A DNA stretch of 64,000 nucleotides from Streptomyces angustmyceticus (GCF_019933235.1 NZ_CP082945.1:7477501-7541500), one strand, 5' to 3'. Positions 41,663 through 50,981 are shown, counted from the first letter of the stretch. Numbers and translations are program-made. Notes: generated by a model not told the origin, from the letters alone.

Positions 41663-44600
41663 ATGTTCCGCAAGGTACTGGTCGCCAATCGTGGTGAGAT
41701 CGCGATTCGCGCCTTCCGAGCCAGCTACGAGCTGGGCGCGAAGACCGTTGCCGTCTTCCCGCACGAGGACCGCAACTCCCTGCACCGCCTGAAGGCCGAC
41801 GAGGCCCACGAGATCGGCGAGCCGGGGCACCCGGTACGCGCCTATCTCTCCGTGGAGGAGATCGTCCGCGCCGCGCGCCGGGCCGGAGCGGACGCGGTCT
41901 ACCCGGGCTACGGGTTCCTGTCCGAGAACCCCGACCTCGCGCGCGCCTGCGAGGAGGCGGGCATCACCTTCGTCGGGCCGAGCACGGACATCCTCGAACT
42001 GACCGGGAACAAGGCGCGCGCGGTGGCCGCCGCGCGCGCCGCCGGCGTACCGGTGCTCGGTTCCTCGGAGCCCTCCACCGACGTCGACGAACTGGTCCGG
42101 GCCGCCGAGGACATCGGCTTTCCGGTGTTCGTCAAGGCGGTCGCCGGCGGCGGAGGGCGCGGTATGCGCCGGGTCGAGGACCGCGACACGCTGCGCGAAT
42201 CCATCGAGGCGGCGGCCCGCGAGGCCGCGTCCGCGTTCGGCGACCCCACCGTCTTCCTGGAGAAGGCCGTCGTCGACCCCCGCCACATCGAGGTGCAGAT
42301 CCTCGCCGACGGGCACGGCAACGTCATCCACCTCTTCGAGCGCGACTGCTCGCTCCAGCGCCGGCACCAGAAGGTGATCGAACTCGCGCCCGCGCCGAAC
42401 CTCGATCCCGAGCTGCGCGAGCGGATCTGCGCCGACGCCGTGCGGTTCGCCCAGCAGATCGGCTACCGCAACGCCGGCACCGTCGAGTTCCTGCTCGACC
42501 GCGACGGGAACCACGTCTTCATCGAGATGAACCCGCGCATCCAGGTAGAGCACACGGTGACCGAGGAGGTCACCGACGTCGACCTGGTGCAGTCGCAGCT
42601 GCGTATCGCCGCGGGCGAGAAGCTGGCCGACCTCGGCCTCACCCAGGACGCCATCGCCCTGCACGGCGCCGCGCTGCAGTGCCGCATCACCACCGAGGAC
42701 CCCGCCAACGGCTTCCGCCCGGACACCGGCAGGATCAGCGCCTACCGGTCGCCGGGCGGCTCGGGCATCCGTCTCGACGGCGGCACCACGCACGCCGGCA
42801 CGGAGATCAGCGCGCACTTCGACTCGATGCTGGTCAAGCTCAGCTGCCGGGGCCGCGACTTCCACACCGCGATCGGCCGGGCCCGCCGCGCCGTGGCCGA
42901 GTTCCGCATCCGCGGCGTGGCCACGAACATCCCGTTCCTGCAGGCCGTGCTCGACGACCCGGACTTCCGGGCCGGGCGGGTCACCACCTCGTTCATCGAG
43001 GAGCGCCCGCACCTGCTCACCGCGCGCCACTCCGCCGACCGCGGCACCAAGCTGCTCACCTACCTCGCGGACGTGACGGTCAACAAGCCGCACGGCCCAC
43101 GGCCCGAGCTGATCGACCCGGCCACCAAGCTGCCGCCCCTGCCCGCCACCGAACCGCCCGCCGGCTCCCGGCAGCGCCTGGCCGAGCTCGGCCCGGACGG
43201 GTTCGCCCGGTGGCTGCGCGAGTCACCGGTCATCGGCGTCACCGACACCACCTTCCGCGACGCCCACCAGTCACTGCTGGCCACCCGGGTCCGCACCAAG
43301 GACATGCTCGCCGTCGCCCCGGTGGTGGCGCGGACCATGCCGGAGCTGCTGTCCCTGGAGTGCTGGGGCGGCGCCACCTACGACGTCGCACTCCGCTTCC
43401 TCGCCGAGGACCCCTGGGAGCGCCTGGCCGCACTCCGCGAAGCCGTACCGAACATCTGCCTGCAGATGCTGCTCCGCGGCCGCAACACGGTCGGCTACAC
43501 GCCCTACCCGACCGAGGTCACCGACCACTTCGTACGGGAGGCCGCGGCCACCGGCATCGACATCTTCCGGATCTTCGACGCGCTCAACGACGTCGGTCAG
43601 ATGCGGCCCGCCATCGACGCCGTACGGGAGACCGGGACGGCCGTCGCCGAGGTCGCCCTGTGCTACACCTCCGACCTGTCCGACCCGTCCGAGCGGCTGT
43701 ACACCCTCGACTACTACCTCCGCCTGGCCGAGCAGATCGTGGACGCCGGCGCCCAGGTCCTGGCCATCAAGGACATGGCGGGCCTGCTCAGGGCCCCGGC
43801 CGCCGAGACCCTCGTATCGGCCCTGCGCCGCGAGTTCGACCTGCCCGTGCACCTGCACACCCACGACACCGCGGGCGGCCAGCTCGCCACGTACCTCGCG
43901 GCGATCCGGGCCGGCGCGGACGCGGTGGACGGCGCGGTCGCCTCCATGGCCGGCACGACCTCGCAGCCCTCGCTGTCGGCGATCGTGGCCGCCACCGACC
44001 ATTCCCGGCGGCCCACCGGACTGGACCTCAAGGCGGTCGGCGACCTGGAGCCGTACTGGGAGAGCGTCCGCAGGATCTACGCGCCGTTCGAGGCGGGCCT
44101 GGCCTCGCCGACCGGCCGCGTCTACCACCACGAGATCCCCGGCGGCCAGCTGTCCAACCTGCGCACCCAGGCGGTCGCGCTCGGCCTGGGCGACCGCTTC
44201 GAGGACATCGAGGCGATGTACGCCGCCGCCGACCGGATCCTCGGACACCTGGTGAAGGTGACCCCGTCGTCCAAGGTGGTCGGCGACCTGGCCCTGCACC
44301 TGGTGGGCGCCGGGGTGAAGCCGGAGGACTTCGAGGCGACGCCGAACGAGTTCGACATCCCCGACTCCGTCATCGGCTTCCTCCGCGGCGAGTTGGGCAA
44401 CCCGCCCGGCGGATGGCCGGAGCCGTTCCGCGCCAAGGCGCTGGAGGGCCGCGCCGAGCCCAGGCCCGTACAGGAGCTGACCGCGGACGACCGCACCGGA
44501 CTGGAGAAGGACCGCCGCACCACCCTCAACCGGCTGCTGTTCCCCGGACCGGCGGGCGACTTCGAGACCCACCGCCAGGCGTACGGCGACACCAGCGTGC

Positions 44601-45037
44601 TGGACAGCCAGGACTTCTTCTACGGGCTCAGCTCCGGCACGGAGTACGCCATCGACCTGGAGCCGGGCGTACGGCTCCTGGTCGAACTGGAGGCCGTCGG
44701 CGAGGCCGACGAACGCGGTATGCGCACCGTGGTGTCCACCCTGAACGGCCAGCTGCGCCCGATCCAGGTCCGGGACACCGCGGCGGCCACCGACGTACCG
44801 GTGACGGAGAAGGCCGACCGGTCCAACCCCGGCCATGTCGCCGCGCCGTTCGCCGGAGTGGTGACGCTCGCGGTGGCCGAGGGCGACGAGGTGGCGGCCG
44901 GCACCACGGTGGCCACCATCGAGGCCATGAAGATGGAAGCCGCCATCACCGCCCCGAAGTCCGGCCGGGTGGCCCGCCTCGCCATCAACCAGATCCAGCA
45001 GGTGGAGGGCGGCGACCTCCTCGTCGACCTCGCCTGA
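41663..45037 (+). CDS. pyc: pyruvate carboxylase
   Basis: 1124 residues in the single-chain pyruvate carboxylase order. Biotin carboxylase ~1-450 starts FRKVLVANRGEIAIRAFRA, with KAVAGGGGRGMRRV ATP-grasp and EMNPRIQVEHTVTEE. The carboxyltransferase TIM barrel ~525-790 has GVTDTTFRDAHQSLLATRVR, split around the metal-binding Asp, and HTHDT. The PYC/OADA allosteric-linker region follows, and the biotinyl domain ~1055-1124 carries the biotinylated Lys in EAMKM. It makes oxaloacetate from pyruvate, bicarbonate and ATP. The ATG at 41663 begins the standard N-terminus; upstream in-frame codons are not needed. A strong hairpin follows. Confidence 0.96.
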   Translation: MFRKVLVANRGEIAIRAFRASYELGAKTVAVFPHEDRNSLHRLKADEAHEIGEPGHPVRAYLSVEEIVRAARRAGADAVYPGYGFLSENPDLARACEEAGITFVGPSTDILELTGNKARAVAAARAAGVPVLGSSEPSTDVDELVRAAEDIGFPVFVKAVAGGGGRGMRRVEDRDTLRESIEAAAREAASAFGDPTVFLEKAVVDPRHIEVQILADGHGNVIHLFERDCSLQRRHQKVIELAPAPNLDPELRERICADAVRFAQQIGYRNAGTVEFLLDRDGNHVFIEMNPRIQVEHTVTEEVTDVDLVQSQLRIAAGEKLADLGLTQDAIALHGAALQCRITTEDPANGFRPDTGRISAYRSPGGSGIRLDGGTTHAGTEISAHFDSMLVKLSCRGRDFHTAIGRARRAVAEFRIRGVATNIPFLQAVLDDPDFRAGRVTTSFIEERPHLLTARHSADRGTKLLTYLADVTVNKPHGPRPELIDPATKLPPLPATEPPAGSRQRLAELGPDGFARWLRESPVIGVTDTTFRDAHQSLLATRVRTKDMLAVAPVVARTMPELLSLECWGGATYDVALRFLAEDPWERLAALREAVPNICLQMLLRGRNTVGYTPYPTEVTDHFVREAAATGIDIFRIFDALNDVGQMRPAIDAVRETGTAVAEVALCYTSDLSDPSERLYTLDYYLRLAEQIVDAGAQVLAIKDMAGLLRAPAAETLVSALRREFDLPVHLHTHDTAGGQLATYLAAIRAGADAVDGAVASMAGTTSQPSLSAIVAATDHSRRPTGLDLKAVGDLEPYWESVRRIYAPFEAGLASPTGRVYHHEIPGGQLSNLRTQAVALGLGDRFEDIEAMYAAADRILGHLVKVTPSSKVVGDLALHLVGAGVKPEDFEATPNEFDIPDSVIGFLRGELGNPPGGWPEPFRAKALEGRAEPRPVQELTADDRTGLEKDRRTTLNRLLFPGPAGDFETHRQAYGDTSVLDSQDFFYGLSSGTEYAIDLEPGVRLLVELEAVGEADERGMRTVVSTLNGQLRPIQVRDTAAATDVPVTEKADRSNPGHVAAPFAGVVTLAVAEGDEVAAGTTVATIEAMKMEAAITAPKSGRVARLAINQIQQVEGGDLLVDLA

Positions 45038-45060
45038 ACCACCTTCCGCCCGACCACGCA

Positions 45061-45100
45061 CGCGGGGGCGTTCCCGGCCCGGACCGGGAACGCCCCCGCG
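45061..45100. terminator. terminator after pyruvate carboxylase
   Basis: A perfect 17-bp G/C stem (45061-45077 with 45084-45100) and a 6-nt loop start 24 bp after the pyc stop, between convergent genes. Confidence 0.85.
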
Positions 45101-45133
45101 CGGTGTGTTCACCGGCCGGCTTCGCGCCCACCG

Positions 45134-45172
45134 CACGGTGCCCGCCGCGGTGAGGAAGCGGCGGGCACCGTG
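45134..45172. terminator. second terminator hairpin, facing the solute-binding protein gene
   Basis: A perfect 15-bp stem (45134-45148 with 45158-45172) and a 9-nt loop lie 23 bp after the stop of the minus-strand solute-binding lipoprotein gene. Confidence 0.85.
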
Positions 45173-45194
45173 TCGGGCCGGGTGTGTGGCGGGG

Positions 45195-46346
45195 TCAGGA
45201 AGCGCCGCCCTTGCCCCAGCTCTGGGCGATGATGCCCTTGGCGTTGCCCTGCTGGGTCTCGGTCGGGAAGTCCGGCGTGCCGGAGACCTTCGGCAGCTTC
45301 GCCGCCGCGGACTTGTCGAGCGTGCCGGCCTTCTTCATGGCGGTCATCAGAGCAGGGCGGGCGAAGCCCTTGAGTCTGAGGTTCTGGCCCTCGGTGCTGT
45401 AGAGGTACTCCAGCCACAGGCGGGCGGCCGCGGGGTGCGGCGCGTCCTTGTTGATGGCCTGCGAGTAGTACTGGGAGAACTTGCCCTCCGAGGGGACCAC
45501 GACCTTCCAGTCCAGGCCCCTGGACTTGAACGCGGTGGTGTGCGCGGCGTTGAGGTAGTCCCAGTCGATGCTGATCGGCGTCTTGCCGCTCGCGATGGTG
45601 GCCGGGGTGGACTGGACGGGCGTGTAGTTGCCGCTCCGCCGCAGCTTGTTGAAGAAGTCGATGCCGGGCTGGATGTCGTCGAAGGAGCCGCCGTTGGCGA
45701 GTGCGGCCGCGTACACGGCGCCGAAGGCCGAACCCGACTGGGTGGGGTTGCCGTTCAGCGCGACCTTCCCCTTGTACTGCGGCTCCAGCAGGTCCTTGAA
45801 GCTGGTCGGGCAGGTCTGCACCCGCTTGGCGTCGCAGCCGAAGGAGATGTAGCCGCCGTAGTCGTTCGCCCAGCGGCCGATCGAGTCCCGCTGGACATCG
45901 GGGATGTCGGCGAAACCGGCGACCATGTAGGGCGCGAGCAGCCCGTCCTGGGCGGCGGACTGCGCGAAGGAGCTGCCGAGGTCGAGGACGTCGGGCGCGT
46001 TGCCCTTGTCCTTGCGCGAGGTGACCGCGCTGATCTCGTCCTGGCTGGCACCGTTCGGGTTCTCGACCTGGACCTTGATGCCGTACTTCTTCGTGAAGCC
46101 GTCGATCAGGTCGCCGTAGTTGGCCCAGTCCCGGGGGAGTGCTATCGCGTGCAGCGTGCCCTCCTTCTTGGCCGCCTCGGCCAGCGCGTCGATACCGCCG
46201 AGGGCCTCGGCCGTGGTCGCGGTGGCCGCGCTCTTTCCGCCGTCGGAGCCCGACGCGTCGGAGTCAGCGCCACAGGCGCTGAGGGCGAGTGAGGCGACGG
46301 CGAGGACGCCGGTGAGGACGGCGGTCTTCGGCTGGAACACGGTCAC
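45195..46346 (-). CDS. ABC-type extracellular solute-binding lipoprotein (paralogue)
   Basis: 383 residues. The lipoprotein signal ends in SLALSAC (~26). The type 2 binding-protein fold shares with the 19664-20806 protein the phrases AKKEG-L-AIALPR-WANYG, KKYGIKV, FAQSAA, GGYIS-GCDA, AALANGGSFD-IQPGIDFF and PHPAAARLW, so these two are close paralogues. GTG 46346 has a GGAGAGACC site. Again no transporter membrane or ATPase genes adjoin it. The ligand is unknown; the family includes Fe(III), polyamine, thiamine and phosphonate binders. Confidence 0.82.
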   Translation of the reverse strand: MTVFQPKTAVLTGVLAVASLALSACGADSDASGSDGGKSAATATTAEALGGIDALAEAAKKEGTLHAIALPRDWANYGDLIDGFTKKYGIKVQVENPNGASQDEISAVTSRKDKGNAPDVLDLGSSFAQSAAQDGLLAPYMVAGFADIPDVQRDSIGRWANDYGGYISFGCDAKRVQTCPTSFKDLLEPQYKGKVALNGNPTQSGSAFGAVYAAALANGGSFDDIQPGIDFFNKLRRSGNYTPVQSTPATIASGKTPISIDWDYLNAAHTTAFKSRGLDWKVVVPSEGKFSQYYSQAINKDAPHPAAARLWLEYLYSTEGQNLRLKGFARPALMTAMKKAGTLDKSAAAKLPKVSGTPDFPTETQQGNAKGIIAQSWGKGGAS

Positions 46347-46838
46347 GGTCTCTCCAGGGGTACGCACAGAGGGTTGAGGGGTTCATGCGGGGCCGCTCAG
46401 GGGATGCACGTGGGGGGTGAGCTTGTCCGACACTTGTCTGAACAAGCTGGGCCACAGTAGGCCCAACTATGGTGGCCGTCAGGTAAACATTGGTAAAACT
46501 CACGACTCCGATTCCCTCACAATCGCAGCTCGCAGGGGTCACTGCGCCATGGGGGACGGGCCGTCAGCGCTGCACACTTTGCACACAATTCCGTGCGAGG
46601 GGGGAAGGGTCGCGGCCAGGGCGGAGGTCGTCGAGGCAGAGGCCGTACCGGCCGAAACGGATCAAATGGCCCCGGGCCGGGACGTCATCGGCCTTCCGGT
46701 CAAGAGCACCGGCTCATGCGAATTTCCCCACCTGTCGGGCATCGGGCGTGGCACTCACATTCCGGTCTGGAAAGACGGGACGATCGCGGCGGCGCGACAG
46801 GTGCTCGTCACAGCTGACCGAAGCGAAGGAGACCACCC
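46347..46838. other. intergenic regulatory region
   Basis: 492 bp between the divergent solute-binding lipoprotein and the oxidoreductase-photolyase operon. An inverted repeat GCTTGT/ACAAGC encloses TTGTC-type half-sites at 46420-46446. The AT-richer stretch 46480-46510 (GGTAAACATTGGTAAAAC) may be promoter. Open frames present have no support. Confidence 0.45.
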
Positions 46839-48101
46839 ATGGCCACGGCAGGTCAGCGCAGTCGGCGCAGTGATGCCGTCATCGTCGGGGGCGGGCTCGC
46901 CGGCCTGGCCTGTGCGCTCGACCTCAGTCGTGCGGGACTGCGGGTGGAGCTGCACGAAGCGGGCGACGAGGTCGGCGGCCGGATGCGCACGGACCACCGG
47001 GACGGCTTTGTCCTGGACCGCGGTTTCCAGGTGTTCAACACCGCCTATCCGCAGGTGAAGCGCCGCCTGCCGCTGCGGGAACTGCGGCTGCGGCCGTTCA
47101 CCCCCGGCGTGCTGGCCCACACCCCCACGGGCGTCGCACGGCTCACCGATCCCACCCGGCGCCCTCGCGAGGCGGGCGGCCTCCTGCCCGGACGTGTCCT
47201 GGGAGCACGTGACCTCGCGGTCCTGGCCGCCCTGACCGCGCGGGACATGCTGGCTCCCGCCGCCGTTCTCAAACGCGGCGGGGACCGCAGCACCGCTGAA
47301 CTGCTGGCCGGCAGCGGCCTGTCCGCGGAAGCGGTGGACCATCTGCTGCGGCCCTTCCTCGCCGGCGTGTTCCTCGACAAGAAACTGGAGACCTCGGCCC
47401 GGTTCTTCCATCTGGTGTGGCGCAGCATGGCCCGTGGCACGCTCTGCCTGCCCGCGCAGGGCATCGGCAGTGTGCCGCGCCTCCTCGCCGGCCGGCTGCC
47501 CGCCGGCACCGTGCGGCTCGATTCCCCCGTCACGGCCGTCACCGACGGGGGAGTGCTGCTGCGCGACGGCACCGAGCGCCCGGCGGAGGTGGTGGTCGTC
47601 GCCACGGACGCCGGCACGGCAACCCGGTTGCTTCCCGGCCTGCCCGTGCCCCGCGGGCGGACCGTCACCACCTACTACCACGCGGCCGAGACCTCGCCCC
47701 TGCCGGAACCGACCCTCGTGGTCGACAGCACCCTGGCCGTGCTCAACACCTGCGTGCTCACCGAGGTCACCACGACGTACGCGCCGCCGAGCACTGCCCT
47801 GGTGTCGACCTCCGTCCTCGGTGGCGATCCGCCGGGCGCCGAGGTCGCGGTGCGCCGGCGGCTGGCGGAGCTGTACGGCACGGACACCGCGCCCTGGCGA
47901 CTCGTGGCGACGTACACCGTCGTGGACGCGCTGCCCCAGATGCGCCCGCCGTGGCCGCTCAGCCGCAGCACCCGCTTCGCGAAGGGCCGGTACGTCTGCG
48001 GCGACCACCGGGCGACCGGCTCGGTGCAGGGGGCTCTGGCCTCGGGCAGCCGGGCCGCCCGGGAGGTCCTGGCGGACATCCGCAGCAGGGGAAGGCTGTG
48101 A
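46839..48101 (+). CDS. FAD-dependent oxidoreductase (protoporphyrinogen/amine-oxidase-like)
   Basis: 420 residues. The N-terminal dinucleotide-binding motif is VIVGGGLAGLACALDLSRAG with the following ELHEAGDEVGGRMRT. The C-terminal FAD motif is YVCGDHRATGSVQGALASG. It belongs to the amine-oxidase / phytoene-desaturase-like flavoprotein group. The stop overlaps the photolyase ATG by one base (TGATG), so the two are an operon. The role may be to make or handle a chromophore or pigment-related substrate used under light stress; that is inferred from the partner gene. Confidence 0.85.
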   Translation: MATAGQRSRRSDAVIVGGGLAGLACALDLSRAGLRVELHEAGDEVGGRMRTDHRDGFVLDRGFQVFNTAYPQVKRRLPLRELRLRPFTPGVLAHTPTGVARLTDPTRRPREAGGLLPGRVLGARDLAVLAALTARDMLAPAAVLKRGGDRSTAELLAGSGLSAEAVDHLLRPFLAGVFLDKKLETSARFFHLVWRSMARGTLCLPAQGIGSVPRLLAGRLPAGTVRLDSPVTAVTDGGVLLRDGTERPAEVVVVATDAGTATRLLPGLPVPRGRTVTTYYHAAETSPLPEPTLVVDSTLAVLNTCVLTEVTTTYAPPSTALVSTSVLGGDPPGAEVAVRRRLAELYGTDTAPWRLVATYTVVDALPQMRPPWPLSRSTRFAKGRYVCGDHRATGSVQGALASGSRAAREVLADIRSRGRL

Positions 48102-49600
48102 TGCACTGGCTCTTCGGCGACCAGTTGGGGCCGCACTTCCTGCGGCCCTCGCAGGACAGCGGTCTCACCCGCGAGGCACCACTGCTGATGATCGAGGCCC
48201 GGTCGGTGTTCCGGCGCCGGCGCTTCCACCGTGCCAAGGCCCATCTGGTGCTCTCCGCCATGCGTCACCGGGCCGCCGAACTCGGCGACCGGGTCACCTA
48301 CGTCCGCGCGGACACCTACCGGGAGGCGCTGGAACGGGCGGCGGGCGGCGACCGAATGACCGTGCATCACCCCACCTCGTACGCCGCACTGAAGCTGGTG
48401 CGTTCGCTGCCGCGGGTCACCGTGGGCCCCGCGCGCGGATTCCTGGTCCCCATGGACGACTTCACGGCATGGGCGGACGGTCACGGCGGCGAGCGACTGC
48501 GTCAGGAGGACTTCTACCGGTGGGTGCGGCGGCGCCATGACCTGCTGATGGACGGCGACGCCCCGGCCGGCGGCCGGTGGAACCACGACCACGACAACCG
48601 GGAGCCGCCGCCGCGCAGGACGCCCGTCCTGCCGGTCGCCGCCCCCTACCGGCCGCGTGAGGACGAGATCGACGACGAGGTCCGCCGCGACCTCGACCGC
48701 TGGGAGCGGGACGGCGACGTGTCCTTCGTCGGACGGGACGGACCGCGCCTCTTCCCCGCCACCCGCGCCGAGGCCCGACGAGCCCTGCGGCGCTTCATCG
48801 ACCACCGGCTCGCCACGTTCGGCCCGTACGAGGACGCGATGCTCGCCGCCGATCCCGTCATGAGCCACAGCCTGCTGTCCGCCGCGCTCAACCTCGGCCT
48901 GCTCGACCCCGCCGAGTGCGTCGAGCAGGCCGAAGCGGTGTGGCGTGCGGGCGGGGCGCCGCTGAACAGCGTGGAGGGCTTCGTCCGCCAGGTCGCCGGC
49001 TGGCGCGAGTACGTATGGCAGCTGTACTGGTACTTCGGTGAGGAGTACCGGCACTCGAACGAGCTGCGGCACACCGCGCCGCTGCCCGACTGGTGGCACG
49101 ACCTGGACGCGGACGACGTACGCGCGCGCTGCCTGAGGACGGTACTGACCCAGGTACGCGACTCGGGCTGGACCCACCACATCCCGCGGCTGATGATCCT
49201 CGGCAGTTACGCACTCCAGCACGGCTGGGATCCGGCCGCCGTCACGGACTGGTTCCACCGCTGCTTCGTGGACGGCTACGACTGGGTGATGGTCCCCAAC
49301 GTCGTCGGCATGTCCCAGTACGCCGACGGCGGCCGCATGACCACCAAGCCCTACACCTCGGGCGGCGCCTACGTGAACCGCATGAGCGACCTGTGCGGCC
49401 CCTGCGTCCACCGCCCCGGCGACCGCACCGGCCCCCGCGCCTGCCCCTACACCGCCGCCTACTGGTTCTTCCTCGACCGGCACCGCGGCAGACTGGAACA
49501 CAATCACCGCACCGCCCGCGCCGTACGAGGGCTGGACCGCCTCCCCGACCTCGCGGAACTCCGCCGACAGGAGCGAGCACGCGGTGACGGCCCGCCGTGA
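48101..49600 (+). CDS. Fe-S bacterial cryptochrome/photolyase (PhrB-like)
   Basis: 499 residues of the FeS-BCP/CryPro class. N-terminal antenna domain begins MHWLFGDQLGPHFL; the C-terminal FAD domain includes GFVRQVAGWREYVWQLYW and NVVGMSQYADGGRMTTKPY. Cysteines fit the [4Fe-4S] pattern of Agrobacterium PhrB: one Cys at HRCFVDGYD and then C-x2-C-x12-C (CGPC to RACPY). PhrB-type enzymes repair (6-4) photoproducts; others are photoreceptors. Start ATG 48101 overlaps the upstream flavoprotein stop. A light-controlled promoter is likely but none was identified. Confidence 0.92.
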   Translation: MHWLFGDQLGPHFLRPSQDSGLTREAPLLMIEARSVFRRRRFHRAKAHLVLSAMRHRAAELGDRVTYVRADTYREALERAAGGDRMTVHHPTSYAALKLVRSLPRVTVGPARGFLVPMDDFTAWADGHGGERLRQEDFYRWVRRRHDLLMDGDAPAGGRWNHDHDNREPPPRRTPVLPVAAPYRPREDEIDDEVRRDLDRWERDGDVSFVGRDGPRLFPATRAEARRALRRFIDHRLATFGPYEDAMLAADPVMSHSLLSAALNLGLLDPAECVEQAEAVWRAGGAPLNSVEGFVRQVAGWREYVWQLYWYFGEEYRHSNELRHTAPLPDWWHDLDADDVRARCLRTVLTQVRDSGWTHHIPRLMILGSYALQHGWDPAAVTDWFHRCFVDGYDWVMVPNVVGMSQYADGGRMTTKPYTSGGAYVNRMSDLCGPCVHRPGDRTGPRACPYTAAYWFFLDRHRGRLEHNHRTARAVRGLDRLPDLAELRRQERARGDGPP

Positions 49601-49755
49601 GGTGCGGGTTTCGCACGGTCGCCGAGCAGCCGGAGAACCGGCCGACGGGGGAAGGCTCCCCACCTCGCCGGCTCCCGGCCGGCCGCCCCCGTGCCGAGGA
49701 TCAGACACGTGATCATGCTGCGTGTTTCGGCGGGGAACCGCGGGGCACACGTGCT

Positions 49756-49794
49756 GTAGTCCCCGGCTGGTACCCCCGTCCAGCCGGGGACTAC
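49756..49794. terminator. terminator hairpin after photolyase operon
   Basis: A perfect 15-bp stem (49756-49770 with 49780-49794) with a 9-nt loop lies between the photolyase stop and the convergent oxygenase gene. Confidence 0.85.
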
Positions 49795-49849
49795 GTCATG
49801 GAACCCGCCGGGGTGCTGGTGGCAGCCGTGCCCGCGGGTGGCTGGGTTG

Positions 49850-50521
49850 TCAGGCCATCCAGAAGAAGACCGCCGTCATCCGTTTGTCCTGCAGGGTGGT
49901 GCCCCAGTAACCGGTCGCCGTGTGGATCAGGTTGGCGGAGTAGAGCAGCAGACGGTTGGCGCGGTGCGGGACGCGGACGTCCTCGGTGAAGGAGTCCGGT
50001 CCGACGAAGCGGGTGCCGAGGGCGTCGACCAGGTTGTTGTGCGGAGGGGCCACTTGGTTGCCGCCGAGGGTGCCGCCCGGCAGGCTCTGCCGGCAGAAGC
50101 TGGTTCCGCAGTCCTTGGGGACCAGGGGGTTGAGGTAGAGCACGGCCGCGTACCGGCACAGGCTGCGGGAATCGGTGTGCGGGCGGGGCTCGCCCTCGCC
50201 CTCGCCGACGACCTGGACGCAGTTGTGGTGGAAGGTGCTCCCGCCCGCCGGGCGTTCGGCCCAGATCTTCGGGGCGCCGGTCGCCCCTCGCACCAGCTTC
50301 TCGACGTGCGCCAGTTCGCCGGGTTCGAGCGCCGGCATGGTGCGCAGGCCCGGCCAGCTCTCGGGCTTGTGCGGGTAGCCCTCGGTCCAGTCGCTCCGGG
50401 CCAGACAGCGTTCCCGCACCGCGTCCGGGTCCGGCAGTACGTCGTCCAGCACCCAGTAGTCCCGGCCGCGGGTCGGCTTGCGGTACGGGAGCACGGGCAG
50501 AGCCGGGGTTCGTAGAGGCAT
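49850..50521 (-). CDS. Fe(II)/2-oxoglutarate oxygenase-like protein
   Basis: 223 residues. A jelly-roll iron site is suggested by H-x-D in PRPHTDSRS (~residue 115), a distal His in LIHTATGYWG (~200) and a following Arg in KRMTAVFFW (~213), spaced as in 2-oxoglutarate-dependent oxygenases. The middle YAAVLYLNP is also typical. It may belong to the DUF6445 family, which I recall only loosely. No substrate is evident, and the neighbours (photolyase operon, ABC exporter remnant) give no clue. The ATG at 50521 begins MPLRTPALPVLPYRK. Confidence 0.65.
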   Translation of the reverse strand: MPLRTPALPVLPYRKPTRGRDYWVLDDVLPDPDAVRERCLARSDWTEGYPHKPESWPGLRTMPALEPGELAHVEKLVRGATGAPKIWAERPAGGSTFHHNCVQVVGEGEGEPRPHTDSRSLCRYAAVLYLNPLVPKDCGTSFCRQSLPGGTLGGNQVAPPHNNLVDALGTRFVGPDSFTEDVRVPHRANRLLLYSANLIHTATGYWGTTLQDKRMTAVFFWMA

Positions 50522-50649
50522 GCAGGGAACGTAGTTCGCATCCCGTCAAGGGCTCGCCACCCAGGCGGTCAACCTTCAGTCAAGGGTTGCTCATCCCGCA
50601 TTTGACCCTCGGAGTCGGGGGAGCGGTGGCGTTGGCCTGGGACCGGCAG

Positions 50650-50981
50650 GCCGGCCCCCTCGTCCCGCCGCGAGGTCGTCGCGGTGCTGGGCCCTTCCGG
50701 TTCCGGGAAGTCGACGCTGCTGCACTGCCTGGCCGGGATCGTGGCCCCCGACTCGGGATCCATCGTCTACGACGGCCGCGAGATGGCCGGCATGAGCGAC
50801 GCCGAGCGAAGTGGGCTCAGGCGGTCCGAATGTTCCCGTTCGGGCAGTTGGTGGCCGAACTCACCTGGGTCGAGAACGTGGCCCTTCCCGCTGCGGCGCC
50901 GTCGTGGTCCTCCTGGTGACGCTGCTCGGCCTGCCGCCGCTGATCCGGATGGTGCGGCCGGACGGGCTGCGTACGGAGTGA
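50650..50981 (+). pseudogene. remnant of an ABC exporter: ATPase start fused to FtsX permease end
   Basis: From ~50660 one frame gives VVAVLGPSGSGKSTLLHCLAG with Walker A and continues to SDAERSGLRRSE. A small deletion then shifts frame to FPFGQLVAELTWVENVALP (Q-loop region). At ~50898 a third frame begins AVVVLLVTLLGLPPLIRMV and ends RPDGLRTE-stop at 50981, the typical extreme C-terminus of an FtsX/MacB-type permease. Everything between is missing. A two-gene MacAB/LolD-type ABC unit has therefore collapsed by internal deletion plus frameshift, leaving about 330 bp. Confidence 0.8.

Noticed and set aside
42679..45153. Long alternate frame inside pyruvate carboxylase
   Set aside because: Arg/Pro-rich shadow; the pyc frame carries every expected motif.
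46417..47058. Plus-strand ORF before the FAD oxidoreductase
   Set aside because: Runs out of frame into the well-supported oxidoreductase gene and resembles no protein family.
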